A stretch of DNA of 64,000 bases, taken from contig CM055612.1 of the NCBI GenBank assembly GCA_029379385.1, forward strand, positions 18,724,001 through 18,788,000, in the 5' to 3' direction. Shown piece by piece: positions 36,890-48,655 of the stretch; positions within the stretch are counted from its first letter, which is position 1; each line of letters opens with the position of its first letter. The stretch is from Quillaja saponaria. Taxonomy: Eukaryota > Streptophyta > Magnoliopsida > Fabales > Quillajaceae. A program made the translations under genes and the position numbers. The notes beneath the pieces were generated by a model, which did no database searches, was not told the origin of the DNA, and saw only the letters and a list, made by a program, of their open reading frames with translations.

Positions 36890-37194
36890 TACAGAACAAA
36901 ACGAAAACCACAGTACTTAATTTCTTTAAATTTACCAAACTTGTAATGCTGGACATATCACAGAAATGTACAAAAGGCACTGTGAATTGTTTTATGTCCA
37001 AATAACTGGGTATCAGGTAGAATGAACAGTGTGTATTTTCTCGCAGAAGCTCTCCCACTCCAACTAAATGATGCTGTGGTTTTAGTAACAAATCTCACCA
37101 CCAAGAAAGGTTTATGCTAATTGAAAATCAGTTGTCAACTAGGTGTATGCTATACGTTCTTTGCAAACTTGAAGCTAGCTATCCAGCTGCTATC
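36890..37194. other. SGF11 3' region
   Basis: The 305 bp downstream of the SGF11 stop, presumably its 3' UTR. Nothing else was seen. Confidence 0.4.
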
Positions 37195-38974
37195 TCATGG
37201 ATCAAATGTGCCATTTGGGAACTCCTCCCCTGCAACACCAGACGATCCATTTCCTAACCTGTTCATGCTAGTGGAATTTGAATAAGGGGAAAACGTGGAA
37301 ACAGGGCTGCTTCTCAAGTACCGGTTCTGTGCAGCTGTGGTACTTCTTGTTACCTTCAGACGAGCTTTCCTGCCCTGTAATGGGAGAACAAGGAAATGAA
37401 AATAAATAAATAAATTTTAATAGATGTCATTGTCATGCATGAGAAATGGATCTCCTCTAACTTGAATTTCAAAGATCATGATGAACAGCAATTTTACCAA
37501 ACAGATAATCATAAAATAGTAGTCTCTGAAATTAATGATATCACGTGCCAGAATTTTGCTAAAATATTAGTGTACCATCTACCGTAGAAGGGAGAAGAGA
37601 GAGCCACCTTTCCCATGCACTTCTCCAAATGAGGAGCAAATCTCCCAGCCATGATGGATCGCCCACAATTCATGCACTCAAATATTTCATTGGCTACAGG
37701 AGGATGAGTCTGCCCAAATATGTCTACCATATACTTGCTATTGGCTTCATTACTGTTACTAGGATCAGCTACCCTTACCCTGGCTTGTGCTGACAGCCTC
37801 AGTTCTTCTTCCTTTTCTTCCATATTACGATCAAGACCCAACCTTGCTATTCTATGACACTCTGATGCCACATCAACTATAATGGAATCAAGGAGATCCC
37901 CAAAAAAATGAGATGAAATCTGCGACACATCAAAATCAAAGCAGATAACTATGACAGGCATCAAATTGAAAGACAACTTTACATAAAACCTGTATTTGAG
38001 CGATATTACAATTTGAAACCAAAATGGATGTCTAAAGAAATCTAGGTCCACACATATAAGAAGAGAAAGATTCCTCAATACACTACATGCTATGAAGCTT
38101 ATTGCACTAATAGGTTTCTTTTACCCCTGAAATAACATTAATCCCCAATTTTGAAGAAGGAGGAAAAGAAATAATAGAAAAAAAGTCTGACCAAATGTTC
38201 CACATTAATGACATCACAGCAGTCAAATCACAATTGTTCTTCCATACTTCTTGTAAACATCACCAAATTGCAAAACCTACTAAACAAGTGAAATTGCTAC
38301 TGTAAAGCACTGCATGCAATGACAAGACTTATGCTCCCATTAGAAAAAGTACAAGACTAACATCAAATTAACAGAATATATTTTGTTTCCAATAACACAG
38401 GAGAATAAAAGAGCATTTTTCAGCAAAGGATATCTTAATAAGTGGAGATATAGAAATGTTGGGCAGTCAAACAAATAAATAAAATAAAATGATTCCCTTT
38501 TATTTTTCTTTTCTAAATTTTTTATACCGTTCATGTGATAGATGGACAAACTCACCTAATTGTATTTGAACTTATGAGAGGAGAGGGGGGGGGGGGGGGT
38601 GTTGAAGGTGCCACTAGACCCATTAATAAAATCGTAGGCATTATTTAGGCCTCCTTTTCAGGAGTCAAAGTAGAAGGGAAAATAGATTGTTGATAAGCAA
38701 TCATACATACTACATAACTTGACAAAGTATTCCAATTAAGATCTCATACACTAGTAGATCCAAAATTCAAAAATATCCAATGCTCTAGTAGAGAGTCTCA
38801 GAACCATATCAATGAAGAATCAAAAGGCACTCGATCTTGAGGAGCAAAAAAGGAAAGTCAAATCCCACATATAGATTTAATCACTCGTTGCACACTGAAG
38901 GGAGTTTAATCCATACCATAAAAAGGGCATACCTGAGCATGAGATGACATATTATCCTCGTTGGGATGTGACAT
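37195..38974 (-). CDS. SGF11: SAGA-associated factor 11 (SGF11)
   Basis: Three coding exons on the minus strand, 38933-38974, 37608-37919 and 37195-37374, give 177 residues, close to the Arabidopsis homolog. The N-terminal helix (DLLDSIIVDVASECHRIARLGLDR) anchors the protein in the SAGA deubiquitinase module. A C2HC zinc finger follows, with ligands in CMNCGRSIMAGRFAPHLEKC, then the basic KGRKARLKVTRSTTAAQNR. SGF11 helps the UBP22-type protease remove ubiquitin from histone H2B in the nucleus. The start (MSHPNEDN) sits in a 14-codon first exon. Reading upstream into the 37.9-38.1 kb intron would be wrong, because the acceptor at 37920 matches the homolog junction. Confidence 0.93.
38585..38599 (+). 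repeat. Poly-G run in SGF11 intron 1
   Basis: Fifteen consecutive G on the plus strand (C on the transcribed sense), rare in this AT-rich DNA and prone to length errors. Confidence 0.9.
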
Positions 38975-40220
38975 AAATCCTTGAGCAGGGTTTCCCTATC
39001 CAAACTGATCCCTACTATCTGCAAAAGACAGTAAAAGCAGGCAAATCTTTCTAACATTTAAAAAATAAGAAAACACTAAACGTGCAATCTTCAAAACATA
39101 TGTGAAATTGTAAAAGTATTCTACCACAACTGCAGCTAAAGTGGAGTGCTAAGTTGATACTAGACTTCAGACTACTACTAGTCAGTAATATATGATGGGG
39201 AATGCATCTGGTGCTAAGAATTTCATTTCTGCGTGTCTATGTCAGTAAGATGGTAATGACACTTTTTAACATATAAAACAATAAGCTCCATGAGACGATT
39301 GGGCAAGTAACTCAATGACAATAAAAACAACACCAAGATTGACATGGATAGAAGTCATATAGGAGAGAAAAAACAAGCAGTAATAATGGATAATATTGTT
39401 CCAGATAACATAGAATTTGATATTTGTTCAATATAAGGATTCAATTCAACAGATGCACAGGAAACCATTGAAAGAATCTCTTTACTTATAGTGGCATGCA
39501 CATTACTGGCAATAATTATTCATTCTATAAAAAGAACCCCATAATTAACAAAGAAGTTCTTGGCTTCTTGCTTCATGGGAAGCAGATATTACAGTCAACC
39601 AAACTAACACTTTCCTTTTGTTAGTGATCATTTATAACATACATATACATTAGACAGTAGAAACTAGCCAAATTTAAAGATTTTGAATAACTAACATAAC
39701 AGGGAAGAGCTATTCAATTTTCGTTTCGTCTCATTAAGGAATACTAACATCAAAGAATGAAATAACGTGGGCCACGAAGCTGCAGCCATGGTTATGTTAA
39801 GAGCCTAATATTTTCTAAGAATGCAAACACTATCTAAGAAACTAAAGGAAAACTACTAAAGCTAGAGAGAAAATTCTACAAATTCAACTTGTATTTCATC
39901 AAATGCACATACAATACATTCAGCGGAAGAGTTAGACAGTTACAGACTCCTATCTAGTTGCAACCACCCTAACTTCCAATTCCTTCCTTTTCGCATGAAA
40001 CGCTACCGTTTCATTTCCCAAACTGGATCTTTAACCCTGAGTTTTTCCAACTGGAACCGTCGTTCCAATCGTGGTGAATCAAGTGAAATTCTCATACCTG
40101 ATTTGATCGGTGCCCGGAGAAGACAATCAGATGTCCGATATATGCGTCTACCTGTTGGAATCGCCGTAAAATTAGATATCCGAGGACGGAGGTCGCTGTG
40201 AGCCTGTGGCGCTGCTGCTT
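38975..40220 (-). other. SGF11 5' leader region with probable UTR introns
   Basis: Read on the minus strand, an acceptor (TTTTGCAG) lies near 39020 just before the leader of the ATG exon. A strong donor (AATCAG|GTATGAG) lies near 40100, downstream of a more GC-rich first-exon candidate (about 40101-40215). This suggests a 5' UTR exon and an intron of about 1 kb. No coding frame is kept in it. Confidence 0.5.
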
Positions 40221-40960
40221 GCTTGTTAATAAATTATAATCCATAAACACAAAATTATTATTTCAGTCTAAAGAATTATCCTATTCTTCTTATTTTTTAC
40301 TTTTATTTTTATGATTCAATTAAGATTCTAAGAGGAGTTAATTTTTTTTTACATTCTTAAACTGAGCTTGATAGGAAATGGTGGCAGCAGAATACTATTT
40401 TGTGAGTGATTGTAGTGATAAATAAATTATAAATTAAATATTTGAATTTTAAAATCATCTTACTAAAAACCTCCAAAAAATTAAATTTTGGTAAGAGATA
40501 CTCGTGGAAAAGTACAAAATTATATATATATTTTGTGATATTTTCCCTGCATTATATATTAAAAATATAACTTAACTTTAAAAATTCTTATTTTTAAGAA
40601 GAAATTAAATCATCGAATAACCTTGTTAAAATTCTAATTCTAGTTAGGGCTGGCCCAGCCCACTTAGAATAGAAGTCAAGTTTTGAAAATTCTCAAAAGA
40701 AAGTCTCCGGGTGATTCCTGAAAAGACAACCTCCTCCCTTATCCATAGAGCACTATATTGCCTGGATTTACACGTTTGTTTAGACGGTAAAAAAAAATTG
40801 ATGTCAAATGTCATCACATAGTATGAATATATTACGTGACATAAATCCCATAACAGATACATTCATGTCAAACTACCAGCTAATCGTATGAATATATTTA
40901 AATACATTATGTTCCCTAAGATGAAACCCCTAATTGATTACAACATTTTACATATACTAC
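40221..40960. other. Intergenic between SGF11 and FOLK locus
   Basis: Tandem (both minus) spacing. AT-rich; no gene seen. A GGGCTGGCCCAGCCC near-palindrome at about 40647-40661 contains TGGCCC/TGGGCC-type sequence, which resembles a plant site II element in the SGF11 upstream region. Confidence 0.35.
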
Positions 40961-42140
40961 TGCAATCAGAAAACGATACTGCCCACCAGTATAGATGTTA
41001 GGGGAACTGTAAGGTTGTCATCAAGCTCAGAGCTGATAGGAAGAGACTCCACCAGAGTTGAGGAGATGGACACAATTAAAAAACCTTAAAACCATTTCCC
41101 AGCTTTCCTGAATAAACCCGAATGACGAGAAATAATACATGTACCTGTAATAATTCAACAATCATAACAAAAGTGTGATTCTAATAATCAAGCAAATACT
41201 CGTTTGACTCAGAAGCCAGAACAGAAGTTACTCGATTGATGCTAAGAAACCGGCAGATGTCATTGCAAGTGAACCAGCTATGGACTTGTTACTGTTATAA
41301 GGTATTTTCTTACTACCAAATCGCCTGCCAACTATATCTGCCGAGACCTGAATCAGCAAGTAAAAGTAGTACATAGAGCAGCCATTGATGGCCTCAGAGA
41401 AATAGCAAGTGTATTGGTTGGTTCAGTTCCTTGAAATCTCATTGAGATTATAGTAATTTTTTCAAACATAAAATGAAAAATAACATAGCTAAAACTCAGT
41501 CAAGTGAACAGACATACAAATTGACTGAACTAACAGTACCATCTCCGGCACATAGGTTGCATATTGTTGCAATTGATATAGGAGAGGTTCTCCAATAGAC
41601 CATAGAAGTGAAGGTAATTGTTGAAGCATAGTACAGTGGTCCTCTAAGAAGTTCCCTGTTGAACAGAGAAAAGTCAGGACTCAGGACGAAAGAAAACATC
41701 ATGTAAAAGCATGATATGAAGTCAATTAAAAATCCATAGAAGATAAACTTGACTTTTCCTCAGATGGACAGTAGATGACTGGAAAATTCTCACCTCAGAA
41801 GTATAATATGATATGCAGTTATGCTGAAACGTATAAAATATTATCCAGGGAGGCATGATTAAATACATATTTGTTATTGAAACCTGTAGTCTCCAAATCT
41901 GCTCATCAATTTCACAGTGGCCGGGTCTTTCCAAAGTCCAAATCCCACGAGAAGCATGCGTATTATATTAATTCCCGGAATAAGAGCTGCTAAGATTGGT
42001 GCCTGACCCTCAGCAGTAATGAATGGTGATAGCTGCTTCATCAAGGAAATATGTTGCAGGAACTTTAAAAAACATCTTGAGTCATAGGATTACCTGAAGA
42101 GTGGCCAGCAAAGCAAGAAGGCTAGCCCGATGCTTACATG

Positions 42141-42616
42141 TAGGGCTGTTAACGAGTTGAGCTTGAGCTGAGCTTTGGCAAAGCTCGGCACGGCTAGTCT
42201 CATTTTAGGCAAGCTCGAGCTCGTTTCAGGCTTGTGATCAAATATTCAAGCTTGCTCGGCTCGTAAGAGCTCGCGAAGATTTTTTGAAAATTCTAAAAAA
42301 GTTTTGTAGGCAAGGAGAGTTGAACCCAATACCACTTAGTGAGTATTTATACAAATTACCACTAAACCAAGTCAACAATTTATGTTAGTTTTTTTGTATA
42401 TAAATAGATTTATTATAAATGTATATATAAATAATAAAAAATTTATTAAATAATATTAAACGAGCCAGCTCACGAGCTGAGCTTTGTAGAGATTGAGCTC
42501 GGCTCGTTTTACTAAACAAGCTTAAAATAAAGCTAAGATCGGCTCGTTAAAAAATGAGCCGAGCTTGATCCGAGCCCTTAATGAGTAGCTCACTGAGCTG
42601 CTCATTGCCACCCCTA
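42141..42616. mobile_element. hAT-type MITE inside FOLK exon 2
   Basis: 476 bp, flanked by a perfect 8-bp target duplication CTTACATG (42133-42140 and 42617-42624), the hAT signature. Ends TAGGGCTGTTAACGAG and, reversed, TAGGGGTGGCAATGAGC form imperfect TIRs. The interior is rich in GAGCTCGGCTCG-type palindromes. No transposase is present. Confidence 0.93.
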
Positions 42617-44100
42617 CTTACATGCACAAGTTTCCTATTTAGTTTCTAAACAAGGAAAGAAAAGTGATGAGGATTCTTGCAGAGATGAACGAGAATGATG
42701 TACAGATATAATGCCATTTCCCATAGAAGATTATGTAATGTGGAATTCATATGCATATGTAATATTAATTAAGAAAACTCACTGGAAGCCTTCACCTTGC
42801 CTTCTTTCTTAAAATATTCCCAAAATGTCATAACCTCTGATAAATAGTTTTAAGTTAAAATGTAATCCATCAAATATTTACAAATGGGTAACTATCTTGA
42901 TTTTCCAAATCCCAACCACCTCTAGCATCTTCCTACCCCATTCTCTCCCCCAACCCACCTTTATCATAATTATCTCTATTTTTTCTGATTTTTAGTTGCA
43001 CACACATTGGGTGTGCACATGGCTAGTGGATAACTGAACAAAAAGATCCTCTCAAAAAGATTATGGCATCCATTAAATAAAAAACTATGCTTGTGCTATC
43101 ATCTTTGAAATACAGAACTATAGATAGCTTCAAAATGACAAAATAGCACAGTGTAATCATGGCTTATGAGATGCAAAATAAGTTACAGAGAAGTCTACTC
43201 TGTGCAAGTATTTCCCGTCACGAAATATGAAGTAGCATATTGATTCTCATCTCCAATCAAAGAGATATTTTAGTCTAATTTTTCAATCAGAAAATATTCA
43301 AATAGTCCTCGATCAAGGTAAAGGTAATACTACAATTGCAGTGGTGTACTTATTCTCTATAGTCAATACGTTGAAGAAGGACTATTTGGAATAGGCTGTT
43401 TTGTTTTGATTGCTTGAAATGAAGGAGTGGAAAAACAATTTCAATCGAGATATGAGGCAAAGGGCAACTGGCCAGTGAATACTATGATATGCCCATAAAT
43501 ATTTCCAAGCACAAGGTAGCATGATTAGACACCCTAACCAATTAATACTCTGATATGGCAAGACAACTGGCTATGAGTACTAACTTCCCAGATATGAGGT
43601 CAAGTACCACAAGATATTTTTGAGAGTAACATGGGAAAGATGAGCATAAATGTTAGGAGAGGTACAAATGTTCATACTTAATACTAATAGATTATGCTTA
43701 AAGTCTCAGACTCAGTAAACTAGATAATTTAACAAGCCTTAGGATAGCGAAACATTCCCAATTTAGCTTCCAAGTCCAAGATGAATGATTGAAACTTGGG
43801 AAAATACTGTGCCACCAAAAGGTACTGGAAGCAATTGGGACAGGTTCCAACTTCTGTGAGGTCCAATATCCATTACCCACATGGAAGCATATACCAACAC
43901 TTCAAATTAACTGAATTTAGTTCCAACATCATTTAGCGAAAAACCTGTTAGGAGACAAGGGGAGGGGGGAGGGTGTGCGAGGAAAGGTTCAATCTCCTCA
44001 TAGTAATAGAGAAGAATCTCTTATTTTTTGAGGTTTGGGCTTCACAAGAAGATCTTGTCAGCTACCTAAAGCGTTGATATTCTGCCATCCCTTCTTAAGA

Positions 44101-44375
44101 AGCGTTGTAAAAAGTGCAGGCGAGGCACACCTAAAGCGTCTAGTTTGATATAGGCGAGGCACTAATAGGTAAGGTGCACTCTAGGCACGCGCTTCATCTG
44201 AAGCATTAGGCGGCTGAACCGCATGCCTGGACTGTTGTAGCTTATTTTTTTTTAGGGTCTTGTTTGGTTGGATCATAATAAAATATATAGTAAATAAATA
44301 ATAGGTGTACAATTTACAAAAACCATACAAACCTTAACCTTCTACTTATAAAACCACAAAACCTTATCTTTTCCA

Positions 44376-44412
<37 letters not shown>

Positions 44413-44716
44413 AGGGTTTGAGATGGCTCATGTTTCATTCTATAAGCTTTAGATCTTTAATACAATATTTTTTGTGATATATATATATATATATACACAC
44501 ATACATATATACATTAAGTTTAATCCCACATTCTCACAATTATTATATATATCTTCTCCTAAAAATATTCTAGTTTTTTTTACTTAAGTGCACTTAGGCA
44601 TGCGCCTATGTGTAAGTGTGCGCCTGTGCCTAGACGTGTGCCTGCACCTAGCACCTAGCACCTAGGCAATAGAAGCCCTTATCGCCTAGATGCGCTTAGC
44701 TCTTTTTAAAACATTG
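44101..44716. mobile_element. MULE-like MITE in FOLK intron 1
   Basis: 616 bp with a perfect 9-bp flanking duplication TTCTTAAGA (44092-44100 and 44717-44725), typical of Mutator-like elements. The left end AGCGTTGTAAAAAGTGCAGG resembles the reversed right end CAATGTTTTAAAAAGAGC. Both subterminal parts are rich in GGCGAGGC and GCGCCTAGGC motifs. The middle holds a 33-A run (44377-44409) and a TA run. No transposase is present. Confidence 0.85.
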
Positions 44717-45975
44717 TTCTTAAGATATTAGGGTGAAAGGAGTGCATATGAAATCAAATCAAACCGTTAGTCACATAGTCCTTAACTAGCCAAATGATGA
44801 TATTACTAATATCTGCCACCAGGGTTAACAAATTCACCATAATTTTCATAGTTCTCCAGCCCTAATGTTCTTCACATAGTTTTAGAGCCAGATAATTGTT
44901 CATCCATGTTTTCTAAATTCTAATAATTAAGTGTGCTAGTCGTAACATTGGTTCATGGCCCAGCCCGGTCTAATTCAAAAATTTCACCCAATTGAGCACA
45001 TCTAGCATATTTTTTGGATCACTATAGTGGACTCCATTGAGTTCGCTATCATAGAACTCAAGTTACACCTACTTGTTCAACACAATACTTCGATTCCAAC
45101 TATTTAGTATCTCCACCAGGTTTACTAAAAACAAATTGTTTATTATTCTAGAATATCCCATAAATGTCACCTGAAGTTGTGGGTATCAAACTAAGCAAGC
45201 CCCTGCAATGAACAATAATTGTGTATCATGCATGATCAGTTGGTAACACTATGATAATGAAATAGAGCCTTGAGCTTCTACTTCTACTTCCTGGTATAAT
45301 ATGTTGTGAGTAGCCAATCCTTGATAAATTCTCTTGGAAAATCAACAAAATCTAGTTTCCCAAATCATTCTCAGTACATATGTTTTCCAAGAATCAGTCA
45401 TAAAACTAGTCTAATTAGTTAAATTGATTTAGCGTCATAAGCAAGCTACTAAAAGTGTCAAACAGCCCCAAAACGCTAGAATTAGAAATTGCAAACATAA
45501 GGAAGATAAATTAAAGAAGTTTACTGGTACCCATAGAAGCATGGACAACCACAAGTACACTCATAGGAAGATTCGACTTTGAAAAGGTGGGATTAGTAAA
45601 AATGACCTGGTCCAAGAGCCCTCGTTTTGCTGTTTCTTCCCAAAATCGAAGCAATGACAATGCAATAACACCGGATAAAGCTGTTGCATAAATGTCGGAG
45701 ACGGCTGGGTTCTGGTGGAGCATACTGATCGCCTGTATTGACCTCAAATTCCGACGAGAAATTGGGGTTGGGGAAGTGGGTGATGGAATTTTCGTACCAA
45801 AACAGCTAGAGCTACTAGATTTGACTATTTGAGGAGGAAACTGACAAAGGGGTCTGAAGTGTTTGAGAAGAAATGGATCAAATTGGAAGGATACAACTGT
45901 GATAGACATGAAAATTTTGTGTAGCAATTGATTGTTGCAGTTGGGTTTTCCTAATTCCTTTTGGGTTTCATCCAA

Positions 45976-46255
45976 TTTCCGCTTTCGTCTTGGACTCGTT
46001 GGAAGTTGGAAGATCGCAATTTCTGCACAGTAGGTCCATTGTAACAGAATTTAGAGTGCGTTTTATTGTTGTCAACCACAACCTTCAAAAGTACTTCCTG
46101 GCCCTTAGTGTAGTGACCTCTCCATGGCCGAAGACAGAGGGACCTTTCATTAAAACAAATTAAATAAAAATTCTTTTTTTATCAAAATATCTTAATAAAT
46201 TTGAGTTTGAATTCAAATATACGAATTTGAATAATCGACACTATTCTATTCGAAT
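45976..46255. other. FOLK upstream region
   Basis: Presumed promoter of the FOLK locus. No coding region was seen. Confidence 0.35.
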
Positions 46256-46259
46256 TTTC

Positions 46260-46884
46260 GACCAGCAGTTTCAACCATTATCTTGGCATCCCCTTCTACG
46301 ATAATATTATTCCTACACTGGCCCCGGGCATAGGTTGCTAGCAGAACATGGAAGCGCCATCGCTTCCAAAACATCATCGATAATGTTTTGTATTATAGTA
46401 GCACCAACATTTAAACCCCACACACCTTGTATTGTTTCGGTTATCAACAACAGCATCAAAATTCAATTTAATACCACTGCCAGTGGATGGTATCAAGGAA
46501 GAGGGACTCACCTCAGGTTGGATAGAAAAGCTCCCGAGGCTCACCACCGTTGAAACACTCCATAATTCATAGAACACATTTGTCACCAAAACCAAGCTTG
46601 AGCATAATCCTTCAAAGATATTATCTGAAGTAAGCCGAGAATCAAACACCTTTGAGATAATTTTGTAGAATATGGTGCAGAGTCATTGGTCTGATTTGGG
46701 TCATATTTTTTTGTGGAGTTACTTTAGAAATCAAAGAGAGCAGACTATGATTGTGAGTGGAAAGACTAGTTATATCCTTACTCAGAAGACTAGAGTATGT
46801 TTTAAAAAACAATTCCTTGTTACTCCACCAAAACCTGTGGCATTTGTTGGTGGAAGCTGAAAGCAGCTCTTCTAATTTTAGCAC
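46260..46884 (-). pseudogene. LINE (non-LTR retrotransposon) relic
   Basis: Two minus-strand fragments. The first (46642-46884) reads HSLLSLISKVTPQKNMTQIRP and MTLHHILQNYLKGV, matching the plant LINE reverse-transcriptase block that precedes the RT fingers (the 'LIPK...M..FRPI.LCN..YKI..K' pattern). The second (46374-46649) contains GIKLNFDAVVDNRNNTRCVG, matching the start of a LINE RNase H domain. The RT palm and everything between are missing, so this is an internally deleted remnant. Confidence 0.7.
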
Positions 46885-46899
46885 TTTAAATTGACCTTT

Positions 46900-47555
46900 A
46901 GTCTCTGATTAATAAAGTCTGAAAGCTTAAAGACAATCGCCCATCAAGAACTGCTTGAAAAATTGCACCTGAGAGAGCTCGATTGAAAGAAATTTTGAAA
47001 ATAACTTGTAGTAATGCATGCCACTTGTTGATCCCCTTCACAACTATGACCAATATTGGCATCCTCTAAATCAACAAGGGAATTTCTTTGTCTTCAGTTG
47101 AGCTGTTGCCACTTGAAAAAAAATTGGTACTCTTATCCCCCAACTCTAACCACTTCAGTCTTATTTTTGTTTACAAAAGAGATTTTTTATTTTTGTATTC
47201 CTCTCAGATTCAAGATGTGAAATCCTCTCTAGCCTGAGCATTCTCAGCCACCCTCTCCACTGTGCAGACACCAAGAATCTAAGTCTTTCTTGTAATAGGA
47301 AAACAAAAAGCACTTTCTTTATGATTGGCAAACTTACATTTATTATCATTAAAATATTATATTTTTATCAATTTCAATTTAATTGTAATTAATTGCATTC
47401 CATATCTTCGAGGGGTGTATAAATTTTAAGATTGGCAAAATTACATTTATTATCATTAAAATATCATTTAATTATAATTAATAGCGTCTCATATCTTTGT
47501 GTAAATTTTGAAAATAGAGGGATTAGTGTAATTAATATCACTATATTTTAATAGA
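46900..47555. other. Intergenic, AT-rich
   Basis: No gene recognised. ATTGGCAAA(A/C)TTACATTTATTATCATTAAAATAT occurs twice (about 47325 and 47433), a short diverged duplication. Confidence 0.4.
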
Positions 47556-47715
47556 AGTAATTGGAATAATATATTCTAAGAGTTATGTATGCACTAGGAA
47601 AATTTTTAAACTCATAGTATGTGTACTCTCATTTAAAAAAAAAAAACTTATGTTAATACAAATAAACTTATTTTGTTGTTATTTCAAAATAACATTATTT
47701 TTATTTGTTTATTTA

Positions 47716-48111
47716 GGCTTAGTTTAGTAATGTTGTAACTTTTTTAGAGGTGCTAATTTTTTCTGACTCTCTTAGAGTTGCTTTTAAAAAGTCATTGTAA
47801 TAGTATTTGGTAAAATAATATAAAATCTGCTCTCAATAATAGAAACCATAAAATTAGACTTGATTTGATAATGTTGTTACTTTTTTACTAAAAATTAAAG
47901 TTATATTAGTTTTTAAAATCTTTGAGAGCAGAAGCCAACTTTTAAAAATACTGTTTGAAGTATTTTTATTTTTAAAATAACTCTGGCTTTTAAAAGTATA
48001 GAGCAGAAGCATCTGAAATTTTTTTTTAATTTTTTTTTACCAAACATAAAAAATTAACTTTTACTTTTTATAAGTATAAGCACCATCGCAAAGAGTATTA
48101 TCAAACTAAGC
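47716..48111. mobile_element. MITE (Tourist/Harbinger-like) present only in copy A
   Basis: 396 bp with inverted ends GGCTTAGTTTAGTAATG and, reversed, GCTTAGTTTGATAATAC. TTTA (or TTA) lies on both sides. Copy B has the uninterrupted site TTTATTTACCC near 55010, an empty-site control. No transposase is present. The 3-4 bp duplication fits the PIF/Harbinger (TTA) class. Confidence 0.85.
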
Positions 48112-48655
48112 TTTACCCAAATTGACCTTTGTAGTCCTTTAATTATAGCAACTAACTTCAATGCACCTTGCACAGGATAAACAACACGTTAATTATAACA
48201 CTTCCAACTCATTACCAGGGTAGGTAAAAGAAAATTCAAAGTAAGTTGACAATAATGACAAAAATACCCTATAAAATCCAAAATTATTGTCCTGATCACA
48301 TCATTCTTTGCCTGGATAAATTGGACTTTTTGAAGTAGTACAACTATTTTCTTACTTGGCAAAAACAGGTCATTACCTGCTAAACTTTAATTAATATTCA
48401 CAAGTACTTCTTTTCCTTTTATTTCACTATCAAAATCTAGCTATTTAAGAATTGGGAAGACTCACTTGCTAACTCACCCTTTACCCAATATTCTTATCTA
48501 GCTTTTCGTTTAAAGTGAGTACACTCAACGAGTAGCTAGCAAGCCTTCTAGTTTGTTTTGTGTACTAATATTATAGTAGGTTTCTTGTTTTCTCTATATT
48601 AATTTTGATTTGGGTGCATGATTTTGATTTTGTAGGTGATTAAGTTTTTGAAGAA

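Larger units (their letters stand above)
40966..45909 (-). pseudogene. FOLK: Farnesol kinase (FOLK/VTE5 family), disrupted
   Basis: Minus-strand locus with exons 45607-45909, 42094-42645 (interrupted), 41884-42032, 41535-41655, 41232-41347 and 40966-41144. Exon 1 reads as a plastid transit-like N-terminus (M at 45909; Ser-rich), then SDIYATALSGVIALSLLRFWEETAKRGLLDQ. Later exons carry KLVHV...IGLAFLLCWPLF, ALIPGINIIRMLLVGFG, ELLRGPLYYAS, ICNLCAGDG, ADIVGRRFG and PYNSNKSIAGSLAM, all hallmarks of membrane-bound farnesol/phytol kinases of isoprenoid salvage. Three lesions are visible: a 476-bp hAT MITE within exon 2; an apparent loss of the exon 3 acceptor, so that exon 2 and exon 3 phases disagree; and a run of six T in the last exon (41078-41083) that shifts frame to a stop at 41027 instead of the family end at 40966. 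A sequencing slip could explain only the last. Confidence 0.85.

Noticed and set aside
36837..37091. Open frame across the tRNA-Glu relic
   Set aside because: Explained by the tRNA pseudogene and SGF11 3' region; no protein similarity.
39995..40201. 68-residue plus frame beginning MKRYRFISQTGS
   Set aside because: Lies opposite the probable SGF11 5' UTR exon and has no splice or family support.
43930..44000. Purine-rich GGAGGGGGGAGGG tract in FOLK intron 1 as a G-quadruplex element
   Set aside because: Too few separated G runs to support more than chance.
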